Part shown: one piece after another, positions 8,623 to 15,762 of the stretch
Layout: every line of letters begins with the position of its first letter
Numbering within the stretch: the first letter of the stretch is position 1
From: an uncultured Bacteroidales bacterium
Lineage (GTDB): Bacteria > Bacteroidota > Bacteroidia > Bacteroidales > P3
Length of the DNA: 64,000 bases
NCBI GenBank assembly: GCA_937901525.1
Contig: CALDHX010000014.1
Span: 5,449-69,448 of the forward strand
Direction: 5' to 3'
Made by a program: the position numbers and the translations under genes
The notes under the pieces: model-generated
Databases searched by the model: none
What the model was told of the DNA's origin: nothing
The model's input: the letters and a program-made list of their open reading frames with translations, nothing else

Positions 8623-9657
8623 TTAGCTTTTAATTACCTTTTTTACTATTATATTTTCATTAAAGTAAAGTTTCAAATAATATACTCCCTTAGGCAAATC
8701 ACCAATGTTTATTGAATTTGTATTTTCAAAAGTCTTAATAGTCTTTCCTGTTAAATCAATAACATCAATTCTTTCTATCAATCTATCAAAATTAACTCTA
8801 TCCATTGTTGGATTAGGATATATAGAAATCATTTCTAATTCTGCAACCTCATCTTCTAATCCTAGTCCATCACACATTTCTATTATTTGAACAAAATCAT
8901 CATTCCATTCAGAAGAAGCATAAGCTGACAGGCTACCACAAGGAACTTTCAAAATAGCATTTTCACTTATTCCTTGCGAAGGAGAACCTACTCTGAAAGT
9001 ATGCGACTCTATTGCAGGCGGAACGCTTGCCAAGCAAATAATCTCTTGTAAACTATCACAAGGAGTAAACACCATACCACCAAGACTTGTAAGGCTTTCA
9101 GGGAATGTAATACTTGGCAAACTATAACAGCTTTGGAAAGCATAATCTCTTATTTCTGCAATATTACCTCCTAAGTTTATTTGAGTTAAGTTTTGACAAA
9201 ATTGAAAGCATTGTTTGCTTATGTAAGTTAATCCACTACCAATATTTACATCTCTCAAAGAAGTGCAACGATAAAACGCTCTTTCTCCAAGATTAACCAC
9301 ACTATTTGGAATATCTATCGACTCTAAGGCTTCGCAAAAACAAAACGCTTCTTCTCCAATCGTAGTAACAGTTTCTGGAATAGTAACCTTTGCTAAACGA
9401 GTTTTAAGATAAAAAGTAGGAATATAACAACCCGCTGAATTAACCCTACCAGTTATCTTAGTAACAGTATAAGTTACATCATTATATGTTACTGTTGCAG
9501 GAATATTGACTGCATCTACCGAATCAACGCAACTAACCACTTCCACCTCATTTAAATTTATAACAGAGTAGGTTAAATCCCCTACCACAAATTGAACTTG
9601 TGCCATAAGCACATTTACACACAAAACAGTGCAAACAAATAATACAATCTTTTTCAT
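8623..9657 (-). CDS. secreted BspA-like leucine-rich repeat protein with T9SS sorting domain
   Basis: A 344-residue protein with a signal peptide (residues 1-19, ending VLMAQ). About six LRR_5 (BspA/TpLRR) repeats follow (patterns such as ITGRV, IPETVTTIGEEAFCFCEALESI, IPNSVVNLGERAFYRCTSL). A C-terminal type IX secretion domain (about 270-344) starts at ISIYPNPTMDRVNF and ends GVYYLKLYFNENIIVKKVIKS. It is expected to be exported by T9SS and held at the cell surface, where BspA-like proteins commonly bind host or bacterial ligands. It lies alone between wbqC and the thiF/wbqC tail remnants, so it appears to be cargo at this locus. Confidence 0.9.
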   Translation of the reverse strand: MKKIVLFVCTVLCVNVLMAQVQFVVGDLTYSVINLNEVEVVSCVDSVDAVNIPATVTYNDVTYTVTKITGRVNSAGCYIPTFYLKTRLAKVTIPETVTTIGEEAFCFCEALESIDIPNSVVNLGERAFYRCTSLRDVNIGSGLTYISKQCFQFCQNLTQINLGGNIAEIRDYAFQSCYSLPSITFPESLTSLGGMVFTPCDSLQEIICLASVPPAIESHTFRVGSPSQGISENAILKVPCGSLSAYASSEWNDDFVQIIEMCDGLGLEDEVAELEMISIYPNPTMDRVNFDRLIERIDVIDLTGKTIKTFENTNSINIGDLPKGVYYLKLYFNENIIVKKVIKS

Positions 9658-9744
9658 CGTTCTTAGTTTTTTTTAAATTTTTAATTTCTTTTACATTAAA
9701 GACACTGAAAACAACGAAAACGTTTTTTTGTATTTGTATTTTTT

Positions 9745-9946
9745 TTATTCCAAGTTGAAAATCTGAATATTAAGCGTTGTTAAATCAACACATAATAACT
9801 TATCTTTAACCATTTACAAGAAAGCGTATTGCCTCGTTTGTTGCCAAACTTGCAGCAAGAGCAGGTAGTGTACCAATCACGGCTTTGCTTGAATTTTCTT
9901 CTTGCTTCAATTCGCTTTCATTAGGATATAAAGTTCTGTAATTTGC
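9745..9946 (-). pseudogene. 3' tail of a thiF/moeB-like gene (remnant)
   Basis: Read on the minus strand this gives ANYRTLYPNESELKQEEN, SSKAVIGTLPALAASLATNE and AIRFLVNG. After an apparent 2-nt deletion it continues VKDKLLCVDLTTLNIQIFNLE and stops at 9745. This parallels the end of the intact thiF at 15763-16479 (ANYRTLFPEEN, KAVIGVLPSITASIASNE, VIKFLTN, LKNKLLIFNVKNYNFNIFEL). Only the last ~67 codons remain and the frame is broken. Its truncated 5' side abuts the truncated 5' side of the wbqC tail at 9957. Confidence 0.85.
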
Positions 9947-9956
9947 TTTACCATTA

Positions 9957-10052
9957 TTCCAATGCTTTGAACACAAATTTGGATTTCAACACAACCTAAG
10001 TGCATTAGACCTTTTATTCAATATGGGCGTAGAATCAAAAAACTACCTCTAA
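9957..10052 (+). pseudogene. 3' tail of a wbqC-like gene (remnant)
   Basis: These 96 bp (31 codons plus stop) translate to FQCFEHKFGFQHNLSALDLL and FNMGVESKNYL, the end of WbqC. They align without gaps to 8459-8554 with about seven base differences, including N to H, S to A and F to N changes. No start or upstream coding part is present. Together with the adjacent thiF tail it marks a recombination junction at 9947-9956. Confidence 0.9.
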
Positions 10053-10063
10053 GCCCCAACAGA

Positions 10064-10120
10064 CAAAAAATCACGAAATCAAAATCAAAGAAAAAAACAC
10101 TTTGATTTCGTGATTTTTTT
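10064..10120 (+). terminator. intrinsic terminator after the wbqC tail
   Basis: The stem AAAAAATCACGAAATCAAA pairs with TTTGATTTCGTGATTTTTT around a 17-nt A-rich loop. A T-rich CTTTG-punctuated tract follows to about 10176. Confidence 0.75.
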
Positions 10121-10176
10121 CTTTGCTTTTTTCAATTTTTTCTTTGCTTTTTTTCTTTTTTTCTTTGATTTATTTT

Positions 10177-10261
10177 TTTACCCCTTAGTGGTAGAAGCAT
10201 TACCATAGGAAGGTAATCCAATTACCACAAAGAGGTAATCCTATTACCATAACGAGGTAAT
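10177..10261 (+). repeat. four palindromes ATTACC-N7-GGTAAT at 22-bp period
   Basis: Three 19-bp palindromes (10199-10217, 10221-10239, 10243-10261) have arms ATTACC/GGTAAT and 7-bp spacers ATAGGAA, ACAAAGA and ATAACGA. A degenerate fourth (10177-10195, TTTACC/GGTAGA) keeps the exact 22-bp period. The array ends 45 bp before the -33 box of the leader-RNA promoter. Its counterpart at 24782-24866 has the same units permuted, one inverted. Likely operators or recombination sites. Confidence 0.8.
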
Positions 10262-10306
10262 TTTTTTTCTTCGCATTTGAGCTTAAAAGCTTTTTAATAA
10301 AAAATA

Positions 10307-10337
10307 TTTGTACTTTAAAAAATTTGTTTTATCTTTG
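10307..10337 (+). promoter_or_regulatory. promoter of structured leader RNA copy 1
   Basis: TTTG (10307-10310), exactly 19 bp, then TATCTTTG (10330-10337). This is a perfect match to the Bacteroidota consensus. Transcription should begin near 10343, giving a ~345-nt leader before the ATG at 10688. Confidence 0.85.
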
Positions 10338-10392
10338 TAAGGTGAAAATAAAAATAACGAAAAAATATGCCTATGACAAAATAAAAAGAAAG

Positions 10393-10650
10393 ATAATTTA
10401 GACTTAGCAATTTTTTACGACATATAAAAGCGTTTTTACTTATACTTAGGTAATGTGGAATCTCGACAATTTCACTCTTTGTTATCCGATAGTAAAGTAG
10501 TAAACGCTCACGAGTAATATCGTGGGCTTTACTTATTCGGATAACAGGTAGTCGAGAACCTCACATTACGATAAGAAAAAAAGTCCCACGTTTTTTTATG
10601 CCTTGAAGTCAAAGAAAAGAAAAAACATATCGCCATTGGGGACTTGGGCA
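10393..10650 (+). ncRNA. structured leader RNA, copy 1 of 3
   Basis: The core is one long hairpin. Helix A is GTAATGTG/CACATTAC (10450-10457 with 10562-10569). Helix B is CTCGAC/GTCGAG (10462-10467 with 10551-10556). A conserved asymmetric internal loop follows (ATTTCA opposite AGGTA). Helix C is GTTATCCG/CGGATAAC (10481-10488 with 10538-10545). Helix D is GTAAA/TTTAC (10500-10504 with 10528-10532), and apical helix E is CTCACGA/TCGTGGG (10507-10513 with 10520-10526). Helices A-D change sequence between copies but keep pairing; E is invariant. Downstream, GTCCC (10583-10587) can pair with GGGAC (10639-10643), or the overlapping CCCACG (10585-10590, followed by seven T) with CGTGGG of helix E. 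These are two exclusive states. I know no Rfam family that fits. Confidence 0.85.
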
Positions 10651-10687
10651 AAGAAAAAATTTATTTAAACATTAAAATTTAATTAAA

Positions 10688-11707
10688 ATGGGAAACAATA
10701 ATTTCTTAAAACTCGGAGCAGGCGTATTATGGCTTGCAGTAAGTATTGGCAGTTGCTATTTAACTGTTGAATCTTTTTATTTGTTGTTAGATTGGTCAAG
10801 ATGGATATTGTGGATATTCGCTTTGGCTTTTTTTGTGCTTTCATCAGTTGGAATGACCTTTATTTATGATTCATTCAATTCAAACAGTGATTTATTAGAA
10901 GCAAAACGTACACCTTGCTTTGTTACAGGTATTTTAATGGTGTTAGCTTTTTGGGGCATATTTTCATTGCCAACAAATACGCACACTTTGTATTTGCAAC
11001 AAAATGCGAAAGAAGTAGTTGAAAAAGATTTAACAGAAGCAGAAAGAAATTTACAACAATTAGCTGACGGAAGTTTTATAAATGAACAATGGGCAGAAAA
11101 AGCAGTTAAGGTTGGCGGTTTATTAAATGCATTAGAACAAGAATATAAGCGACCTGATAGACCGGGAATTGGAAAAAGATGTAAAGCAATTATTGATAAA
11201 ATAGAAATAGCTGTAGATCCAACAGGAAAATGGAAATTAGAAACAGATAGGAATATTTCTGCTAATTCATATAAGGTAATAGAGGCTCTTACACTTGAAC
11301 AAATGGAAAATGAACGCCAAAAATTTTTGGCTGCTCATGATTTATCAAAGAAAGGAACTGCTAAAAGAGATATAAATAATTGTTTAAAAAGAATCGGAAC
11401 TATCAAGAAGGGTATTGATAAAAATACTATCAATTATTCAGAAATGGTAAATGAAACAAGTGATGTTTTAGAAATTGCTTATCCTTTATTGTCAGAATAT
11501 GGAAAAGGACATGAGTTTAATAATAAAGTTTCAAAAACATCTCAATTAAAAAAAGTATATGAAGTATTTATGTCTTGGTTTAAAGGAGATTTGAAAGGAC
11601 AAGGCTTTGCAATTTGGTTTGTTATTTCTATACTTATAGATTTAGCAGGATTTTTATTTGCAACAATAGCATTTAGAAACACAATAAGTAAAAAGATTTT
11701 TAATTAA
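10688..11707 (+). CDS. four-TM membrane protein with large soluble loop (GTPase operon gene 1)
   Basis: A 339-residue protein with hydrophobic segments at about 9-31, 36-58, 77-95 and 311-332. Between the third and fourth lies a ~215-residue charged, mostly helical soluble region (KEVVEKDLTEAERNLQQLAD...). It is the first gene after leader RNA copy 1 and starts a five-gene plus-strand operon with gaps of at most 22 bp or overlaps. No enzymatic motif is seen. By context it may be a membrane scaffold or sensor for the GTPase encoded next. Confidence 0.7.
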   Translation: MGNNNFLKLGAGVLWLAVSIGSCYLTVESFYLLLDWSRWILWIFALAFFVLSSVGMTFIYDSFNSNSDLLEAKRTPCFVTGILMVLAFWGIFSLPTNTHTLYLQQNAKEVVEKDLTEAERNLQQLADGSFINEQWAEKAVKVGGLLNALEQEYKRPDRPGIGKRCKAIIDKIEIAVDPTGKWKLETDRNISANSYKVIEALTLEQMENERQKFLAAHDLSKKGTAKRDINNCLKRIGTIKKGIDKNTINYSEMVNETSDVLEIAYPLLSEYGKGHEFNNKVSKTSQLKKVYEVFMSWFKGDLKGQGFAIWFVISILIDLAGFLFATIAFRNTISKKIFN

Positions 11708-11729
11708 TTAACAATAAAAATTAGATATT

Positions 11730-12725
11730 ATGCCAATTACAAATAATAATGAAGAACAAGAACTTCAACAAGAAATTCATCAAGAAATTCTACAAGGACT
11801 TCAACAAGAACAATTGGATGTTGTTCAAGAAATAGACAGACAAGATAATAATGAAGAACAAGTATTTCAACAAGAACAAGTGGATGTTGTTCAAGAAATA
11901 GTGGACATTCCTGCACAAACATCAACGGGAGGAATAGTTAATGTTAATGTAAAGGATACGACATCTCCAATAATATTCCTTTTTGGACCTCCAGCAGCAG
12001 GTAAAACAATGACATTAGTTCGTTTATACAGATATTTAGATCATATAAGCATAGTGATAAAACCTAATCAGTCTTTTGTTAGTAATGATGGAGGAGAATA
12101 TGTTAGCAGATGCAAAAACTTTCATGATGACGCAACGAGTAATTTAGCGGCAGAAGCAACGAAAGGTGTTAATTTTATGCTTTTAGATATTTGGGATAAT
12201 GCAGTAAAAAAATGTCAAATATTAGAAAGCCCAGGTGAAGGGTTATTTGAACCAGATCCTAACAAGAACATATCTTTCCCTAATCAATTTGTTTCCAGTA
12301 TAATGCGTTCTAAAAATAGGAAAGTTTATATCTTTATCTTAGAGCCAAATTATAAAGATAGAGCAACAAGAGTGAGATACAAAAAAAGGATTGCAGAAGT
12401 ACGAAAAAAGATGAAGAAAAAAGACAAGGCAATATTCCTTTATAATAAAATAGATTGCTCACCTGCCTTAGATGATAAAGGAAATGTTAATATAAAAACT
12501 CTAAGAAAAGAAATAAATGAAGATTATCCTGGCTTGTTAGATTTATTCAAAGTACATGGCCCGAAAGCAATAATAAAGGAGTATGATTGTTATTTGATTC
12601 CTTTCCAAACAGGAGATTACTCCGAGGAATTTAATACAGTGCTAAATAAAAAAGTAAAAATATTTTCGGAAGGAGATGATGAATATCCTCAAGAACTTTG
12701 GAATACAATTAAAAAATGCTTGTAG
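11730..12725 (+). CDS. P-loop GTPase-like protein (GTPase operon gene 2)
   Basis: A 331-residue protein. Residues 1-60 are a Gln/Glu-rich linker containing an internal repeat (NNEEQ...LDVVQEI twice). The GTPase domain has G1 LFGPPAAGKTMTLVRL (about residues 84-99), a G3-like ILESPGEG in which the usual DxxG Asp is replaced, and G4 LYNKIDC, which predicts guanine specificity. No membrane segment is present. The GPPAAGKT loop with a membrane-protein neighbourhood recalls the double-GTPase and GTPase-associated conflict-system proteins described in comparative genomics, but assignment needs a profile search. It is the probable switch component of the operon. Confidence 0.75.
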   Translation: MPITNNNEEQELQQEIHQEILQGLQQEQLDVVQEIDRQDNNEEQVFQQEQVDVVQEIVDIPAQTSTGGIVNVNVKDTTSPIIFLFGPPAAGKTMTLVRLYRYLDHISIVIKPNQSFVSNDGGEYVSRCKNFHDDATSNLAAEATKGVNFMLLDIWDNAVKKCQILESPGEGLFEPDPNKNISFPNQFVSSIMRSKNRKVYIFILEPNYKDRATRVRYKKRIAEVRKKMKKKDKAIFLYNKIDCSPALDDKGNVNIKTLRKEINEDYPGLLDLFKVHGPKAIIKEYDCYLIPFQTGDYSEEFNTVLNKKVKIFSEGDDEYPQELWNTIKKCL

Positions 12726-12728
12726 ATT

Positions 12729-14045
12729 ATGACTGAGAAGTTTTATATATTAGGAAAATTAGGTGACAGTGATGGATTTCAAGTTTATGACTTGAAATCC
12801 AAAACCACTGCACAAGGTGATGACTATTCATTTCTTGCTACTTCTTTTCATAAAGATGGTTATAAAGAACTTTTTAAAATAAGTAGAGAGGGCTATAAGA
12901 CTTATTATACTTATATTAAAAATAATCTTTCATCTGACAGAACTGGTTGTATGCTTGGTTTTTCTTATGTTTATGAAGATAATAGCAATGTTATAAAAGA
13001 TTTTTTGGGTTTAAGAAAAAAAATGAAAGAAGCACTTAATCATTTGCTTAAAGGAAATGGTGAAATCAAAATAACTTCTTTTAATGATAATAGTGTAAAT
13101 GCTTCCCTAAACCATATAGAAGATTTTACAAAAAAAGCAAACGCTGATAAACTTCCTTTGCCATTAAATCCAATTCAATATACTGCTCAAAATCCTAATG
13201 ATTTAACTAATGAAAAGATTTGGGAGATGTTGAAAAAGAGTGTTAATGTGGAAATAACGGAAGAGATTCCAACAGCTCTTTCACAAAAAGAACAAACTAT
13301 TAAAACATTAACATCACAAATACAACAATTGGGAATTTTAATTCAGCAAAAAGATACGGAAATTCAAGAATTGAAAAATGAAAAAGATGTTTTAAGAAAG
13401 AGTAATGAGGATTTAAAAACTCAATTAAAAGATGCTAATAGTAAGAATGGTGGTAGAGATAGAGAAATAAAAAAACACTTAAAAGAGATTGAAAATTGTC
13501 TTTCCTCAAATGCAGAAAATATCACTTCTACACCTCCTACGCAAAAACAAAATATGTTTAAAAAAATACTTCCATTCTTTATTTTAATTCTTGTAATTAT
13601 TAATATTGTTATCGGTGTTTCTAATTGTTCTGGTAATTCAAAACAAGATGAAACTAATTATAAAGATGAAATTCAGAGATTGGAAAATGAAATTTCACAA
13701 TATAAAGATAGTTGTGATTTATTAAATACACAAATAAATAGCATAACTAACGAATTATATAATACAATAAAACCATATAAGGAAGATACAAAACCGAAAC
13801 ATAAAAAAGAAGAGGTTAAAAAAGAACAAAAAGACACTAATAAAAAGCAACCTTCACAAGATGAAAAGGATTACGATGAATGGGTTAAAGACCCGAAACA
13901 TTTAAAAGAGATGACAGAAATACTTAAACAAGAAGCAGAAAAAAGTAAAAAGAAATATGAGAATATAAATAAGGATTGTAAAGATTGTAAAGAATTTACA
14001 AAAGATGAAAAAATAGTATTATGGAAAAAACATTTCAAAAAATAA
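12729..14045 (+). CDS. coiled-coil single-TM protein (GTPase operon gene 3)
   Basis: A 438-residue protein. An N-terminal globular domain (1-170) contains YKTYYTYIKNN...GFSYVYEDNSNVIKDF. A coiled coil covers about 186-240, one transmembrane segment about 278-300 (ILPFFILILVIINIVIG), and a second charged coiled coil with Lys/Glu-rich tail runs to the end. The N-terminal domain appears homologous to that of the 14586-15659 product (YYTY motif, GF, then N-V with a helix). It starts 3 bp after the GTPase gene and overlaps the next gene by 25 bp. Function unknown; I infer a cytoplasmic sensor domain tethered to the membrane. Confidence 0.7.
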   Translation: MTEKFYILGKLGDSDGFQVYDLKSKTTAQGDDYSFLATSFHKDGYKELFKISREGYKTYYTYIKNNLSSDRTGCMLGFSYVYEDNSNVIKDFLGLRKKMKEALNHLLKGNGEIKITSFNDNSVNASLNHIEDFTKKANADKLPLPLNPIQYTAQNPNDLTNEKIWEMLKKSVNVEITEEIPTALSQKEQTIKTLTSQIQQLGILIQQKDTEIQELKNEKDVLRKSNEDLKTQLKDANSKNGGRDREIKKHLKEIENCLSSNAENITSTPPTQKQNMFKKILPFFILILVIINIVIGVSNCSGNSKQDETNYKDEIQRLENEISQYKDSCDLLNTQINSITNELYNTIKPYKEDTKPKHKKEEVKKEQKDTNKKQPSQDEKDYDEWVKDPKHLKEMTEILKQEAEKSKKKYENINKDCKDCKEFTKDEKIVLWKKHFKK

Positions 14046-14581
14046 GTAAACTAAATTTCACATTGTTATTATCACTTTTCGTTGTTTTTGCTTCTTGTGG
14101 GAGCAAAAACAACGAGAGTTATTCTGATGAATATTCGGAAGATTATACAGAAGATGAATATTATGAAGATGAAATAATTATTGAAGATTATGTAGAAATT
14201 GCATATCAAGAAAAGAATGGAGTAAAATTATTACCTGTTAGCATAAATGGTTTAGGTTTCTATATGATATTCGATACAGGTTGTTCCACAAATCTTATTT
14301 CAAGATTAGAGTTTATGGCTCTTGTCAAAAACGGACTGATAACCGAAGAAGATATTTTGGAGCCTATTCAGAGTTCTATAGCTGACGGAAGCGTTGTAGA
14401 AATGCCTGTTGTGAGATTAAAGAAAGTAATAGTCGGAAATAAAATTCTTTTTGAGAATGTGGAAGCCGCTGTTGCCGATAATGTTGCAGCTGATTTGCTC
14501 TTAGGTAATGAAATATTGAACAGAGTAAAATCATACGAAATAGATAATAATGAACAAGTAATTAAATTCAAATTATGGTAA
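14021..14581 (+). CDS. retropepsin-like aspartic protease lipoprotein (GTPase operon gene 4)
   Basis: A 186-residue protein. A signal peptide ends in the lipobox FVVFASC (Cys about residue 26). A very acidic linker (SDEYSEDYTEDEYYEDE) follows, then a single retropepsin-like domain with the catalytic IFDTGCSTNLIS and a typical end AADLLLGNEIL. Family members act as homodimers with one Asp from each chain. It is expected in the periplasm, anchored by lipid. It starts inside the end of the upstream gene (25-bp overlap), so it is translationally linked. A protease in an operon with a GTPase and membrane proteins suggests cleavage of a partner as an output step; that is inference. Confidence 0.8.
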   Translation: MEKTFQKISKLNFTLLLSLFVVFASCGSKNNESYSDEYSEDYTEDEYYEDEIIIEDYVEIAYQEKNGVKLLPVSINGLGFYMIFDTGCSTNLISRLEFMALVKNGLITEEDILEPIQSSIADGSVVEMPVVRLKKVIVGNKILFENVEAAVADNVAADLLLGNEILNRVKSYEIDNNEQVIKFKLW

Positions 14582-14585
14582 TATT

Positions 14586-15659
14586 ATGTCGTACTCACTT
14601 TATTTATTACATATCAAAAAGGCAAAAAAAGTAGAGCAATATCCAATAGATTATACTACTGATATATTTAAGAAATATGTCAAGAAATTAAAACACGCTC
14701 AACATTTGTTTGTAGAAAAGAAAGGTATAAATGTCTACTACACTTATTTAAGACGTTTGAATGCTTCTAACACCGATTATTATGGATTTTGTTTTGCTTT
14801 TACAGGTGAGTATATTGAAAATGTTGAAGCAATGTTTGAGTGTTGCGAAACTTTGGTCTATAAGATTCTCAACCAAAATGAATTGCTTTCAGGTTCTATG
14901 CCTTTGAACTTGCAAATAAAAAATCCTTTTCACACAAAATCACCAGAATTAAAAAGAATTGAAGAATGGTTTAATCAAATTGCATCTCATTATCATGATT
15001 CGATCAGACCATTTATAGGTGCTGTTGCAGATACTTCTGAAATAGAAAAACAAATAGGAGTTAATAATAAAGAAGATATTATTTATACTATAAATAATTA
15101 CAATCATATCAATTTTTTTTCAAACAAATTAACTAATGGTGTAAAAGACGTTGTTGAAATAAAAAAGCCTACCAAATTGATTTTTACTACTATTTTTTAT
15201 ATTTCTATTTTATTACTTTTAATTTCTGCTGTTGTTTATAATAATTATAGGATTGAACAAAAAGAAAAGCAAACTAAAATAGAAGAAGCAGAAAAGAATA
15301 AAAAACCTAAGATTCACAATATAGAAATTGGAAATGGTGAAAAAGTATCTTCTATATCAAATTTTGGAGAAGATATTTACTCGCAAGAAACAGTATGTCT
15401 TTTCCCTAAAATATATTATACATCATATAGTACAAATTATTACAAATTAGATATAAAATGGTATAATCCAAATGGAGGGCTCATTGGAGAATCATCAGAG
15501 GAATATACTTTATACAAAGGAAACTCTGATAAAATATTGAATGGTTGGGAGAATAAAAACAAAAAAAGATGGAAAGCTGGAAATTATAAAATAGAGATAT
15601 GGTGTGAAGGTGTTAAATTATCAGAAAAATACTTTACCATTCATAGTAAAAAAAGTTGA
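14586..15659 (+). CDS. single-TM protein with beta-sandwich C-terminus (GTPase operon gene 5)
   Basis: A 357-residue protein. The N-terminal domain (1-125) has VYYTYLRRL...YYGFCFAFTGEYIENVEAMF, resembling the N-domain of the 12729-14045 product. A transmembrane segment lies near 198-220 (LIFTTIFYISILLLLISAVV). The outer part (about 240-357) is strand-rich and ends W-x-AGNYKIEIWCEGVKL...FTI, like Bacteroidota extracytoplasmic beta-sandwich domains. It starts 4 bp after the protease gene and closes the operon. No catalytic motif is seen. Confidence 0.7.
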   Translation: MSYSLYLLHIKKAKKVEQYPIDYTTDIFKKYVKKLKHAQHLFVEKKGINVYYTYLRRLNASNTDYYGFCFAFTGEYIENVEAMFECCETLVYKILNQNELLSGSMPLNLQIKNPFHTKSPELKRIEEWFNQIASHYHDSIRPFIGAVADTSEIEKQIGVNNKEDIIYTINNYNHINFFSNKLTNGVKDVVEIKKPTKLIFTTIFYISILLLLISAVVYNNYRIEQKEKQTKIEEAEKNKKPKIHNIEIGNGEKVSSISNFGEDIYSQETVCLFPKIYYTSYSTNYYKLDIKWYNPNGGLIGESSEEYTLYKGNSDKILNGWENKNKKRWKAGNYKIEIWCEGVKLSEKYFTIHSKKS

Positions 15660-15678
15660 TGTTAAAATAATATAACTC

Positions 15679-15729
15679 AAAAAACGCTCGTAAGTCTTTG
15701 TTTTATTTTGACAAACGAGCGTTTTGTTA
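15679..15729. terminator. CGCTCGT-family hairpin terminator, copy 1
   Basis: AAAACGCTCGT (15681-15691) pairs with ACGAGCGTTTT (15715-15725). An internal AAGTCTTTGTTTTATTTT segment lies between. The same element recurs at 24047-24092 and 60556-60600, with degenerate forms near 52747 and 54877. It sits between convergent operons and is flanked by A-run and T-run, so it can work both ways. Confidence 0.8.
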
Positions 15730-15762
15730 TTTTATTTTTTTGAATTTCTTTGCTTAATTGTG

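Noticed and set aside
10177..10261. Possible CRISPR array
   Set aside because: Units are 19-bp palindromes with 3-bp gaps; there are no spacers of CRISPR length and no cas genes.
10393..10650. 6S RNA as the identity of the structured RNA
   Set aside because: A long hairpin with an internal bubble is 6S-like, but three copies each placed in a gene leader and the downstream alternative pairing do not fit a single-copy housekeeping RNA. A model search would settle it.
11737..11925. 62-codon minus-strand ORF with Val/Leu/Glu repeats
   Set aside because: It is the reverse reading of the Gln/Glu-repeat linker of the GTPase.
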